The notes under the pieces: generated by a model | What the model was told of the DNA's origin: nothing | Database searches by the model: none | The model's input: the letters and a program-made list of their open reading frames with translations, nothing else | Origin: Hyphomicrobiales bacterium | Lineage (GTDB): Bacteria > Pseudomonadota > Alphaproteobacteria > Rhizobiales > Rhizobiaceae | Direction: 5' to 3' | Assembly: GCA_900473795.1 (NCBI GenBank) | Contig: UCMT01000038.1 | Location: forward strand, 1-54,978 | Length of the DNA: 54,978 bases | Shown here: positions 36,164 to 44,523 of the stretch, piece by piece | How the letters are laid out: the number at the start of each line of letters is the position of its first letter | Position numbering within the stretch: the first letter of the stretch is position 1 | Translations under genes and position numbers: made by a program

Positions 36164-37324
36164 ATGGCCCAATCGCACGATCCCTCCTCCACCCTTCCCG
36201 CATTCGATGCCGCCTCCAACCGTTTGATCATCGATCTCGGTGCGCTTGCGGACAATTGGCGCAAGATGGACAAGCTGTCCGGCAAGGCGCGTGCGGCCGC
36301 GGTGTTGAAGGCCAATGCCTATGGCATCGGCATCGAACCCGCAGCCGAAACACTGTATGCCGCCGGGGCCAGGGATTTCTTCGTTGCCAATGCCGAGGAA
36401 GGAGCTGCGCTGCGTCCATCGGTGCCGGACGGGCGCATCTACGTCCTCGCCGGCATGTGGCCGGGCAACGAACAGTTTTTCTTCGCCAACGGCCTGGTGC
36501 CGATCATCAATTCGCAAGAGCAGCTTGCCTTCTTCATGTCGGTTCTGTCGGAACGCGGCGATCATCCTTGCGTGCTGCACGTCGATACCGGCATGAACCG
36601 GCTGGGATTGAACGCGTCCGAGGCTCTGGCGCTGGCAAACGACCCGGCCCGCCCGGCGAGCTTTTCGCCCATCCTGGTGATGAGCCACCTCGCCTGCGCC
36701 GACGACCCGGACCATCCGCTGAACCGTCGTCAGCTTGAATCATTCCGGGCGGTTACCACCGCTTTCGAAGGCATCGAATCAAGCCTGGCCAACTCGGCCG
36801 GCGTGCACCTTGGACCGGATTTCCATTTCGATCTGACCCGTCCAGGCATTGCCGTCTATGGTGGCGAGGCTGTCAACGGCGTCGCGAATCCGATGAAGCC
36901 CGTAGTGACGGCGCAGGCCCGCATCATCCAGATCCGCAGCGTCCGGTCCGGCGAAACCGCAAGCTACGGGGCCTCGGCGCAATTTTCCCGCGACAGCCGC
37001 GTGGCAATCGTCGCCATCGGCTATGCCGACGGCTATCACCGCTCGGTGTCGGGCGGTGGCGTGACCTTGCGACAGGCGAGGCCGTCAGGTGCGTTCGGTT
37101 TCCTCAACGGCCACAGAGTTCCGCACCTCGGGCGCGTGACCATGGATTTGAGCCTGTTCGATGTTACCGACCTGCCGGAAAATGCGGTCCGGCCGGGCGA
37201 CTATGTAGAGCTCTTTGGCAATAACGTCGCGGTCGACGATGTGGCGCGGGCGGGCGGCACGATCGGCTACGAGATGCTGACGAGTCTTGGGCATCGCTAT
37301 GATCGCGCCTATATTGAAGCATAG
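36164..37324 (+). CDS. alr: Alanine racemase
   Basis: A 386-residue PLP enzyme that makes D-alanine for peptidoglycan. The PLP lysine is Lys49 in AVLKANAYGIG. The C-terminal part has ETASYGASAQF with the partner tyrosine region and GYADGYHR. The start ATG 36164 gives a normal N-terminus; a longer frame reaches 36104 but has no support. It is co-directional with the TerC gene and radA, with the second ParDE pair between alr and radA. Confidence 0.95.
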   Translation: MAQSHDPSSTLPAFDAASNRLIIDLGALADNWRKMDKLSGKARAAAVLKANAYGIGIEPAAETLYAAGARDFFVANAEEGAALRPSVPDGRIYVLAGMWPGNEQFFFANGLVPIINSQEQLAFFMSVLSERGDHPCVLHVDTGMNRLGLNASEALALANDPARPASFSPILVMSHLACADDPDHPLNRRQLESFRAVTTAFEGIESSLANSAGVHLGPDFHFDLTRPGIAVYGGEAVNGVANPMKPVVTAQARIIQIRSVRSGETASYGASAQFSRDSRVAIVAIGYADGYHRSVSGGGVTLRQARPSGAFGFLNGHRVPHLGRVTMDLSLFDVTDLPENAVRPGDYVELFGNNVAVDDVARAGGTIGYEMLTSLGHRYDRAYIEA

Positions 37325-37326
37325 GC

Positions 37327-37347
37327 AGGTAGGAACTGTTCCCACCT
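37327..37347. promoter_or_regulatory. Near-perfect palindrome upstream of parDE-2, candidate operator
   Basis: AGGTAGGAACTGTTCCCACCT is a 21-base palindrome with one mismatch, just after the alr stop. Its centre (37337) is 42 bases before the antitoxin ATG, the same distance as in parDE-1. It could instead be the alr terminator, but no T run follows. Confidence 0.5.
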
Positions 37348-37378
37348 CGTGCTAGATTGACGGCAAAGGAGTTTCCCC

Positions 37379-37642
37379 ATGTCCAACGCGAAAAAATCCT
37401 TCGTCATCGGCGATCACTTCGACGGCTTCATCGAGGAACAGGTGAAGTCGGGCCGTTTCAACAATGCAAGCGAAGTCGTACGCGCAGGGCTGCGGCTGCT
37501 CGAAAGGGACGAGGCGAAACTCGCGGAATTGAGGCGGCTGATCAAGGAAGGCGACGACGACATCGCGGCGGGGCGTGTCTACGAGTACAAAGACGGCGAG
37601 GCGCTGCTGAACGATATAATGCACGGGCAGCATGACGATTAA
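37379..37642 (+). CDS. Type II antitoxin, ParD family (module 2)
   Basis: An 87-residue antitoxin. The N-terminal ribbon-helix-helix (SFVIGDHFDGFIEEQVKSG, then NNASEVVRAGLRLLERDE) is the classic ParD form, and the C-terminal acidic tail binds the toxin. A strong AAAGGAG lies 5 bases before the ATG. It overlaps the toxin gene by 11 bases. It differs in sequence from module 1, so the two are not recent duplicates. Confidence 0.92.
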   Translation: MSNAKKSFVIGDHFDGFIEEQVKSGRFNNASEVVRAGLRLLERDEAKLAELRRLIKEGDDDIAAGRVYEYKDGEALLNDIMHGQHDD

Positions 37643-37949
37643 GAGCCGCAAACCAATTTTCTCGCGGGCGGCTCGCGCGGACCTTCGGTCAATCTTCAAG
37701 TACATTGCGACAACAAATCCTCAAGCGGCCGCCAACTTCATTCTCGACATCAACCTGAAAATTCGCTCAATCGCACGCAGCGGCTTTCCAGGCGTCGCGC
37801 GCGATGAAATCGGTCAGAGTCTCCGCGGTTTGCCTTATCGCGACCGCTGCATCTATTTCCGCGTGACGGATTCCCATATCTACATCGTCCGCATCCTCCA
37901 CGGTCGCCAGGACATCTCCTCCGAAGACTTCTCCGAAAGCGAAATTTGA
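37632..37949 (+). CDS. Type II toxin, ParE family (module 2)
   Basis: A 105-residue RelE/ParE-fold toxin. The N-terminal helices carry SRAARADLRSIFKYIATTNPQAA, the middle reads SGFPGVARDEIG and LRGLPYRDRCIYFRV, and the end has IYIVRILHGRQDISS, a typical ParE C-terminal strand. ParE toxins inhibit DNA gyrase; activity here is inferred. Its TGA overlaps the ATG of radA by one base, so the module is embedded in the alr-radA row and probably co-transcribed with radA. Confidence 0.9.
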   Translation: MTIKSRKPIFSRAARADLRSIFKYIATTNPQAAANFILDINLKIRSIARSGFPGVARDEIGQSLRGLPYRDRCIYFRVTDSHIYIVRILHGRQDISSEDFSESEI

Positions 37950-39352
37950 TGGCGAAAGCCCGGACACAATTCATCTGCCAGAACTGCGGCACCGTTCATC
38001 CCCGCTGGGTCGGAAAATGCGAAGGCTGCGGCCAGTGGAACACCATCGTCGAAGAAGACCCGATGGGTGGCATCGGCGGCGGACCCGGCAAGACACCGAA
38101 GAAGGGCCGGCCGGTTGCGCTGACGACGTTGTCCGGCGAGATCGAGGACGCGCCGCGCATTCAAAGCGGCATTTCCGAACTTGACCGTGCGACCGGCGGC
38201 GGTTTCGTGCGCGGCTCGGCCGTTCTTATTGGCGGCGATCCCGGCATCGGCAAATCGACGGTGCTGATGCAGGCGGCAGCGGCGCTGTCGCGGCGCAAGC
38301 ATCGGATCATCTACGTGTCCGGAGAAGAAGCCGTGGCGCAGGTCCGTCTGCGGGCTCAAAGACTGGGGGCGGCCGATACCGACGTGCTGCTGGCGGCCGA
38401 AACCAACGTCGAGGACATCCTGGCGACGCTGGGTGAAGGCAAGCGGCCCGATCTCGTCATCATCGATTCGATCCAGACCCTGTGGAGCGACATCGTCGAT
38501 TCGGCGCCGGGCACTGTGACGCAGGTGCGCACCGGCGTGCAGGCGATGATCCGCTTTGCCAAGCAGACCGGCGCGACGGTCGTGCTTGTCGGCCACGTCA
38601 CCAAGGAAGGCCAGATCGCAGGGCCGCGGGTCGTCGAGCATATGGTCGATGCCGTTCTCTATTTCGAAGGGGATCGGGGCCATCACTACCGGATTCTCCG
38701 CACCGTCAAGAACCGCTTCGGTCCGACCGACGAGATCGGCGTGTTCGAGATGTCGGACAAGGGCCTGCGCGAAGTCAGCAACCCGTCGGAGCTTTTCCTC
38801 GGCGAGCGCAATGCGAAATCTCCGGGCGCCGCCGTCTTTGCCGGCATGGAGGGAACGCGGCCCGTACTGGTCGAGGTTCAGGCGCTGGTCGCGGCAACGT
38901 CGCTTGGCACGCCGCGCCGCGCCGTCGTCGGCTGGGACGGAGCCCGGCTGTCGATGATCCTTGCAGTCCTGGAAGCGCATTGCGGGGTGCGGCTCGGCCA
39001 GCACGATGTCTATCTCAATGTCGCCGGTGGATACCGGATTTCCGAGCCCGCAGCCGATCTCGCTGTCGCTTCCGCGCTGGTTTCGTCGCTTGCCGGTCTT
39101 GCCCTTCCCTCCGATTGCGTCTATTTCGGCGAAGTCAGTCTGTCCGGCGCCATCCGGCCGGTTGCCCATACAGCGCAGCGCCTCAAAGAAGCCGAAAAGC
39201 TCGGCTTTTCACAGGCTGTCCTGCCCTCCGCCTCTGCCGACCTGCCCAAGGGTAACGGCATGAGCTGGAGCGAGATGGAAAGCCTGCCGGATCTGGTGGC
39301 GCGCATCGCCGGCTCGAAGGGAGCCTTGAAGCAGGCAGACAATGATGATTGA
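37949..39352 (+). CDS. radA: DNA repair protein RadA (Sms)
   Basis: A 467-residue RecA-like helicase for branch migration in recombination. The zinc finger is Cys10, Cys13, Cys24 and Cys27. Walker A GGDPGIGKST is at 95-104, and the RadA-specific KNRFG motif is at 254-258. The C-terminal third is the Lon-like domain (LNVAGGYRISEPAADLAVA). The start is ATG 37949; a TTG one codon earlier is rejected. It starts within the stop of parE-2. Confidence 0.96.
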   Translation: MAKARTQFICQNCGTVHPRWVGKCEGCGQWNTIVEEDPMGGIGGGPGKTPKKGRPVALTTLSGEIEDAPRIQSGISELDRATGGGFVRGSAVLIGGDPGIGKSTVLMQAAAALSRRKHRIIYVSGEEAVAQVRLRAQRLGAADTDVLLAAETNVEDILATLGEGKRPDLVIIDSIQTLWSDIVDSAPGTVTQVRTGVQAMIRFAKQTGATVVLVGHVTKEGQIAGPRVVEHMVDAVLYFEGDRGHHYRILRTVKNRFGPTDEIGVFEMSDKGLREVSNPSELFLGERNAKSPGAAVFAGMEGTRPVLVEVQALVAATSLGTPRRAVVGWDGARLSMILAVLEAHCGVRLGQHDVYLNVAGGYRISEPAADLAVASALVSSLAGLALPSDCVYFGEVSLSGAIRPVAHTAQRLKEAEKLGFSQAVLPSASADLPKGNGMSWSEMESLPDLVARIAGSKGALKQADNDD

Positions 39353-39467
39353 GGAAAACGCCGCGTAAAATCGGCGAATTCCGGTGAAAACAGTGTTCAA
39401 CGATGAACCATCGAAAGACGCTTCCGGCGTGATGATATATGGTTCGCGGAAAATCAGCGTGGGTCGC

Positions 39468-39558
39468 GCTGCATAGTTTTTAAATCGCGCTCGATTTAAA
39501 AACTATGCAGCAGATACAAAGGAGTTGCTGCGTCCTTTGCGCGTCCGATTGGACGCGC
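39468..39558 (+). repeat. Three consecutive hairpins in the cvpA leader
   Basis: Hairpin 1: 39468-39487 pairs perfectly with 39492-39511 (20 bp, loop CGCT; AT-rich core TTTTTAAATCG). Hairpin 2: CAAAGGA (39517-39523) pairs with TCCTTTG (39533-39539). Hairpin 3: GCGCGTCC (39539-39546) pairs with GGACGCGC (39551-39558). They fill the gap of 237 bases between radA and cvpA. Hairpin 1 resembles a repeat seen in rhizobial intergenic DNA, as I recall it. Confidence 0.75.
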
Positions 39559-39589
39559 GGCGCAGCAGGCGGTTTCGGAGTAGGACAAT

Positions 39590-40204
39590 ATGCCCATTAC
39601 AATTCTCGACGGTATCGTTCTCGGCGTCGCGCTTTTCTCTGCCATCCTGGCAATGGTGCGCGGCTTTTCCCGGGAAGTGCTGTCGGTCGCAAGCTGGGTC
39701 GGCGCCGCGGCCGCTGCCTACTTCCTCTACCCCTTTCTCCTGCCCTACGCGAAGAACTACACGAGCAGCGACACCGTCGCGATGATCGGCTCGGCCGGTG
39801 TGGTCTTCCTCATCGCCTTGATCGTCATCTCGTTCATCACCATGCGGATCGCCGATTTCATCATCGACAGCCGTATCGGCGCGCTTGACCGGACGCTCGG
39901 CTTCCTCTTTGGCGCTGCCCGCGGTATTCTGCTGGTCGTCGTCGCCATGCTGTTCTTCAACTGGCTGGTCGCGCCGCAGCAGCAGCCGGGTTGGGTGACA
40001 ACTGCCAAGTCCAAGCCGCTGCTCGACAACCTCGGCGGCAAGCTGATCGCGCTCCTGCCGGAAAATGCCGACGCGACGATCCTCGACCGCCTGCGCGGCA
40101 AGGATACGACCGGCGAAGGCGAGAACGAAGGCACTGGCGGCACGACCACTCAGCCGCCGGCCGAGGAAACGCCCGCGACCAATGGCGCGGCGACCAACGG
40201 CTAA
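39590..40204 (+). CDS. cvpA: CvpA family membrane protein
   Basis: A 204-residue protein with four membrane helices (about residues 5-22, 28-48, 65-85, 100-122) and the CvpA features ILDGIVLGVALFSAILAMVRGFSREVLS and ALDRTLGFLFGAARG. The C-terminal 50 residues are polar and rich in Thr, Glu and Pro. CvpA was named for colicin V production, and its role in the envelope is unclear. It is commonly next to purF, as here (gap of 156 bases). Confidence 0.92.
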   Translation: MPITILDGIVLGVALFSAILAMVRGFSREVLSVASWVGAAAAAYFLYPFLLPYAKNYTSSDTVAMIGSAGVVFLIALIVISFITMRIADFIIDSRIGALDRTLGFLFGAARGILLVVVAMLFFNWLVAPQQQPGWVTTAKSKPLLDNLGGKLIALLPENADATILDRLRGKDTTGEGENEGTGGTTTQPPAEETPATNGAATNG

Positions 40205-40227
40205 GGCCGAGTGATGGAAAAATATGG

Positions 40228-40243
40228 GCCCGCTCCGGCGGGC
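40228..40243 (+). repeat. Short GC hairpin between cvpA and purF
   Basis: GCCCGC and GCGGGC form a 6-bp stem with loop TCCG. No T run follows, so it is not a clear terminator. Confidence 0.5.
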
Positions 40244-40360
40244 TCTGTCCATTTGGCAATGATGGCATGCAATTCCCTCAAGTCCTTGTGGCTTGAAGGG
40301 CCGATGACCCGATACAATATGCGCAACGCGTTCCTGCCCTTAGGATAAAGGCCAACAGCG

Positions 40361-41851
40361 ATGACCCATTTGCGATCCGAAGAGATCAACGACGAATTCG
40401 ATGGCGATACGCTGCACGAGGAATGCGGCGTTTTCGGTATCCTCGGGCATCAGGACGCCGCGACCTTGACGGCGCTCGGCCTGCATGCGCTGCAGCATCG
40501 CGGACAGGAAGCGGCCGGCATCGTCACCTTCGACGGCAAGCAGTTCCGTACCGAAAAGCGCATGGGGCTGGTCGGCGACCACTATACCGATCCGGCGATC
40601 CTCGCCAAATTGCCCGGTTCGATCGCCATCGGCCATACGCGCTACTCCACCACCGGCGAAGTGGCGCTGCGCAACGTACAGCCGCTGTTTGCCGAACTGG
40701 AAGTCGGCGGCATCGCCATTGCCCATAACGGCAACTTCACCAACGGCCTGACGCTGCGCCGCCAGATCATTGCCACCGGCGCCATCTGTCAGTCGACCTC
40801 GGACACCGAGGTCGTGCTTCACCTGATTGCCCGCTCGCGCCATAGCTCGACGGCAGACCGCTTCATCGACGCGATCCGGCAGATGGAGGGCGGCTATTCG
40901 ATGCTCGCCATGACGCGCACCAAGCTGATTGCCGCGCGCGACCCGACCGGCATCCGGCCGCTGGTGATGGGTGAACTCGACGGCAAGCCGATCTTCTGTT
41001 CGGAAACCTGCGCGCTCGACATCATCGGTGCGAAATATATCCGCGACGTCGAGAACGGCGAAGTGATCATCTGCGAAATCCAGCCGGACGGTTCGATCCA
41101 GATCGATGCGCGCAAGCCGGTGAACCAGCAGCCGGAACGGCTCTGCCTGTTTGAGTATGTCTATTTCGCCCGCCCCGATTCGGTCGTCGGCGGCCGCAGC
41201 GTCTATGTGGCGCGCAAGAACATGGGCATCAATCTCGCCAAGGAATCGCCCGTCGAAGGCGACGTTGTCGTTCCGGTTCCGGATGGCGGCACGCCGGCGG
41301 CGCTTGGCTATGCCCAGGCGAGCGGCATTCCCTTCGAATACGGCATCATCCGCAACCACTATGTCGGGCGCACCTTCATCGAGCCGACGCAGCAGATCCG
41401 CGCCTTCGGCGTCAAGCTGAAGCATTCGGCCAACCGCGCCATGATCGAAGGCAAGCGCGTCGTGCTGGTCGACGATTCGATCGTGCGCGGCACCACCTCG
41501 CTGAAGATCGTGCAGATGATCCGCGATGCAGGCGCGACCGAAGTCCATGTCCGCGTTGCGAGCCCGATGATCTTCTATCCCGATTTCTACGGCATCGACA
41601 CGCCGAACGCTGACAAGCTGCTCGCCAACCAGTATGCCGACGTCAAGGCGATGGCGAAATATATCGGCGCCGACTCGCTGGAGTTCCTGACGATCGACGG
41701 CCTTTATCGCGCCGTCGGCGGCGAGGACCGCAATCCGGCCCGCCCGCAGTTCACCGATCATTATTTCACCGGTGACTATCCGACCCGGCTTCTCGACAAG
41801 AACGGCGAGACCGCCGGTCTCAAGCTGTCCGTGCTTGCCAGCAACGGCTGA
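40361..41851 (+). CDS. purF: Amidophosphoribosyltransferase
   Basis: A 496-residue enzyme for the first step of purine synthesis: PRPP plus glutamine gives phosphoribosylamine. The N-terminal glutaminase nucleophile is Cys22 in EECGVFGI, so a 21-residue propeptide must be removed, as in the Bacillus-type enzymes. HALQHRGQEAAGIV follows. The PRPP motif is VVLVDDSIVRGTTS in the C-terminal phosphoribosyltransferase domain. The start has AGGA upstream. A stem-loop follows the gene. Confidence 0.96.
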   Translation: MTHLRSEEINDEFDGDTLHEECGVFGILGHQDAATLTALGLHALQHRGQEAAGIVTFDGKQFRTEKRMGLVGDHYTDPAILAKLPGSIAIGHTRYSTTGEVALRNVQPLFAELEVGGIAIAHNGNFTNGLTLRRQIIATGAICQSTSDTEVVLHLIARSRHSSTADRFIDAIRQMEGGYSMLAMTRTKLIAARDPTGIRPLVMGELDGKPIFCSETCALDIIGAKYIRDVENGEVIICEIQPDGSIQIDARKPVNQQPERLCLFEYVYFARPDSVVGGRSVYVARKNMGINLAKESPVEGDVVVPVPDGGTPAALGYAQASGIPFEYGIIRNHYVGRTFIEPTQQIRAFGVKLKHSANRAMIEGKRVVLVDDSIVRGTTSLKIVQMIRDAGATEVHVRVASPMIFYPDFYGIDTPNADKLLANQYADVKAMAKYIGADSLEFLTIDGLYRAVGGEDRNPARPQFTDHYFTGDYPTRLLDKNGETAGLKLSVLASNG

Positions 41852-41856
41852 CGCTG

Positions 41857-41884
41857 TTCCTCGAATCGGAAAGGATTCGAGGAA
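41857..41884 (+). terminator. Candidate terminator after purF
   Basis: TTCCTCGAATC (41857-41867) pairs perfectly with GATTCGAGGAA (41874-41884), loop GGAAAG. It has an 11-bp stem but lacks a T run. Confidence 0.5.
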
Positions 41885-41984
41885 ACTGCCCTTCGGCTCT
41901 TGAACCTGCCGCACCATGTCTTGCGTCTTCGCCCAGACGTGTGGCACAGCAGGGCCGCATCAATGAATTCGGAGCCACCCAGAC

Positions 41985-42725
41985 ATGATCGATCTCAAGG
42001 GCCGCATAGCACTGGTCACCGGCGCATCGCGCGGCATCGGCTATTTCACCGCGCTTGAACTGGCCAAGGCCGGCGCCCAGGTGATCGCCTGCGCCCGCAC
42101 CATCGGCGGGCTGGAAGAGCTGGACGATGCGATCAAGGCTGCGGGCGGGCTGCCGGCAACGCTGGTTCCCTTCGACCTTGCCGACATGGCGGCGATCGAC
42201 AAGCTCGGCGGCGCCATCCATGAACGCTGGGGCAAGCTCGATATTCTCGTTGCCAATGCCGGCGTGCTCGGCGTCATCTCGCCGATCGGCCATGTCGAGG
42301 CCAAGGTGTTCGAGAAGGTGATGACCATCAACGTCACCGCGACATGGCGGCTGATCCGCTCGGTCGACCCTCTCTTGCAGCAGTCGGACGCCGGCCGCGC
42401 GCTCATCCTGTCCTCCAGCGCCGCGCACAAGTGCAAGCCGTTCTGGGGCCCCTACTCCGCCTCCAAGGCTGCAGTCGAAGCCCTGGCGCGCACCTGGGCC
42501 GGCGAAACGCAGCGCCTGCCGCTGCGCATCCTCAGCGTTGACCCGGGTGCCACCCGCACCGCCATGCGCGCGCAAGCCATTCCCGGCGAAGACCCGTCGA
42601 CCGTGCCGCATCCTTCGGAAGTCGCCGCCAAGCTGCTGCCGCTGGTCGGCCCGGACCAGACTGAGACCGGCAAGCTCTTCATCCTGCGCGAAAACCGGAT
42701 CGTCGACTATCGGCTGCCGGATTGA
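41985..42725 (+). CDS. Short-chain dehydrogenase/reductase
   Basis: A 246-residue classical SDR. The dinucleotide loop is TGASRGIG (12-19), NAG is in LVANAGVLG, and the catalytic Ser and YxxxK are in LSSSAAH and PYSASK. The substrate is unknown. The C-terminal part (TETGKLFILRENRIVDYRLP) is not typical of FabG. It lies 133 bases after purF and just before a strong terminator; the purF-SDR order is familiar in rhizobia. Confidence 0.88.
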   Translation: MIDLKGRIALVTGASRGIGYFTALELAKAGAQVIACARTIGGLEELDDAIKAAGGLPATLVPFDLADMAAIDKLGGAIHERWGKLDILVANAGVLGVISPIGHVEAKVFEKVMTINVTATWRLIRSVDPLLQQSDAGRALILSSSAAHKCKPFWGPYSASKAAVEALARTWAGETQRLPLRILSVDPGATRTAMRAQAIPGEDPSTVPHPSEVAAKLLPLVGPDQTETGKLFILRENRIVDYRLPD

Positions 42726-42744
42726 TCTTTGAATACAGAAACTG

Positions 42745-42781
42745 AAAAAGCCGCCGCGGGTTTCTCGCGGCGGCTTTTTTT
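42745..42781 (+). terminator. Strong terminator after the SDR gene
   Basis: AAAAAGCCGCCGCG (42745-42758) pairs with CGCGGCGGCTTTTT (42766-42779) and is followed by more T. With A runs on the other side it can also serve the convergent pssA gene. Confidence 0.92.
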
Positions 42782-42797
42782 ATGAGCAGCAAAGACC

Positions 42798-43649
42798 CTA
42801 TTGCTTGTCCTCCGGCAACCCGTCTTCGACCGGCACCGGGTGATCCGGATGGAGCGGCCAGTCGCCGTATTTCTTCTGCCACTTGCGCGCGCCGAACGGC
42901 AGGCTGACGAGATATCCGACAGCCGTGATCACCATCGTCTCCCAGGTGAAGCTCATCAGCGTCGCGACATAGAGCACGACGAAGAGGATGACGGGCAGGA
43001 CGAGATCGCGGCGGACGCGGTTTTCCGACTTGCCGGACCAGACCGGCAGGCGGCTGACCAGCAGGAAGGCGATCAGCACGGTATAGGCCGACGAAACCAG
43101 AGCGACGACGCGATCCGGGGCAAGGCCGAGAAGACCGAGATACATCGGCAGGAGGACGAGCATGGCGCCGGCCGGCGCCGGCACACCGACGAAATATTCC
43201 GACTGCCAGGAAGCCTTCACTTCGCGCTCGGCCATGACGTTGAAGCGGGCAAGGCGCAGGCCGGCGGCGATGACGTAGATCAGCGCTGCGATCCAGCCGA
43301 GCGAGCGGGCCTGGTCGAGAACGAAGGCGTAGAGAACCAGTGCGGGCGCGACGCCGAAATTGACGATGTCGGCAAGCGAATCCATCTGCGCGCCGAACTT
43401 CGAGGTCGCCTTCATCAGCCGTGCCACGCGGCCGTCGATGCCGTCGAGGAAGGCCGCGACCAGAACCATGGCGACGGCGAGCTCGAAGCGGTTTTCGAAC
43501 GCCAGCCTGACGCCGGACAATCCGGCGCAGATGGCAAGCACGGTGATCATGTTGGGCACGATCAGCCGCAGCGGAATTTCCCGAAGGCGCGGGCCCCGCG
43601 CCTCGTCGTTCGGGCCGTTCGGTTCAAAGGACGGAAAGGGCGTTTCCAT
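42798..43649 (-). CDS. pssA: CDP-diacylglycerol--serine O-phosphatidyltransferase
   Basis: A 283-residue inner-membrane enzyme making phosphatidylserine from CDP-diacylglycerol and serine. The CDP-alcohol phosphotransferase motif DGIDGRVARL followed by GAQMDSLAD carries the metal-binding aspartates. About eight hydrophobic helices follow the polar N-terminus. I chose ATG 43649, with AGGAG 6 bases upstream; a longer frame to 43688 would run to psd. It follows psd by 35 bases, so product and next enzyme are encoded together. Confidence 0.95.
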   Translation of the reverse strand: METPFPSFEPNGPNDEARGPRLREIPLRLIVPNMITVLAICAGLSGVRLAFENRFELAVAMVLVAAFLDGIDGRVARLMKATSKFGAQMDSLADIVNFGVAPALVLYAFVLDQARSLGWIAALIYVIAAGLRLARFNVMAEREVKASWQSEYFVGVPAPAGAMLVLLPMYLGLLGLAPDRVVALVSSAYTVLIAFLLVSRLPVWSGKSENRVRRDLVLPVILFVVLYVATLMSFTWETMVITAVGYLVSLPFGARKWQKKYGDWPLHPDHPVPVEDGLPEDKQ

Positions 43650-43684
43650 GACGTGCTCCTGTTCCAGTTTCAATGAAGCCGCCA

Positions 43685-44383
43685 TCAACCGCGGCGGCTG
43701 ATGACCGGACCCTTGGCGGAGCCGAATTCCGCAAGTACGGTTTCGCCGGCAATCGCGGTCTGGCCGAGGCTGACGCGTGGCTGTGCTCCCTCCGGAAGGA
43801 AGACGTCGAGCCGGGAGCCGAAGCGAATGAGGCCGAAGCGCTCGCCCGGCTGCAGCGTATCGCTTTCCGCCGACCAGCAGACGATGCGTCGGGCGACGAG
43901 GCCGGCAATCTGGACAACGCCGATTTCGCCATGGGCGGTTTCGATGACGAGGCCGTTGCGCTCGTTTTCGTGGCTTGCCTTGTCAAGCTCGGCATTGACG
44001 AACTTGCCGGCTCGATAGGCGATGCGGCGGATCGTGCCGCGCATCGGCGCTCGGTTCACGTGGCAATTGAAGACATTCATGAACACCGAGATGCGCAGCA
44101 TCGGGTCGGTGCCAAGGCCAAGTTCGTCCGGCGGCGTGACGAGCGCGATCGAGGAGACGCGGCCGTCGGCCGGGCTGATGACCAGATCGTCATCGAGCGG
44201 CGTCATGCGTTCGGGGTCGCGGTAGAAATAGGCGCACCAGGCGGTCAGGACGAAGCCGATCCACATCAGCGGCTCCCAGAGAAATCCGAGGATCAGCGAG
44301 ACGACGAAGAAACCGGCGATGAAGCGATAACCTTCCTTGTGCACCGGAACCAGCGTGTTGCGCACCGTATTGATCAAGCTCAT
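43685..44383 (-). CDS. psd: Phosphatidylserine decarboxylase proenzyme (short form)
   Basis: A 232-residue enzyme that makes phosphatidylethanolamine. It is made as a proenzyme and cleaves itself at Gly189-Ser190 in RFGSRLDV to form the pyruvoyl cofactor. Short form PsdA types share VISPADGRV and [12 protein letters not shown]. Two N-terminal hydrophobic helices (about 20-52) anchor it. psd and pssA together supply the main zwitterionic lipid. Confidence 0.95.
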   Translation of the reverse strand: MSLINTVRNTLVPVHKEGYRFIAGFFVVSLILGFLWEPLMWIGFVLTAWCAYFYRDPERMTPLDDDLVISPADGRVSSIALVTPPDELGLGTDPMLRISVFMNVFNCHVNRAPMRGTIRRIAYRAGKFVNAELDKASHENERNGLVIETAHGEIGVVQIAGLVARRIVCWSAESDTLQPGERFGLIRFGSRLDVFLPEGAQPRVSLGQTAIAGETVLAEFGSAKGPVISRRG

Positions 44384-44441
44384 GAAAAGGGATCTCCAGA
44401 TTTTCGTTCGGCTAGGACCTACAGGGAAAAAGCAACGGTTG

Positions 44442-44519
44442 GTAGTCGTTAGTGGGTAGTGAGCAGTGAGAAGTTCTTAGAAAGCCCGCTATCCACTACT
44501 CACTGCTCACTAATCACTC
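44442..44519. repeat. Hairpin built from heptameric tandem repeats (psd-ABC gap)
   Basis: The left arm has 7-base units GTAGTCG, TTAGTGG, GTAGTGA, GCAGTGA and GAAGTTC from 44442 on, in strict register. The right arm has TCCACTA, CTCACTG, CTCACTA and ATCACTC from 44492. TAGTGAGCAGTGAG (44457-44470) pairs perfectly with 44499-44512. The unit TAG(T/C)GA(G/A) matches that of the element at 24795-24867. Confidence 0.75.
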
Positions 44520-44523
44520 CCAA

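Noticed and set aside
37325..39352. A larger mobile island around parDE-2
   Set aside because: No integrase, att-like direct repeat or change of gene order is visible; alr and radA flank the pair directly.
40340..41947. A 535-codon frame antisense to purF
   Set aside because: purF is unmistakable; the antisense frame has no recognisable motif and runs through the purF terminator hairpin.
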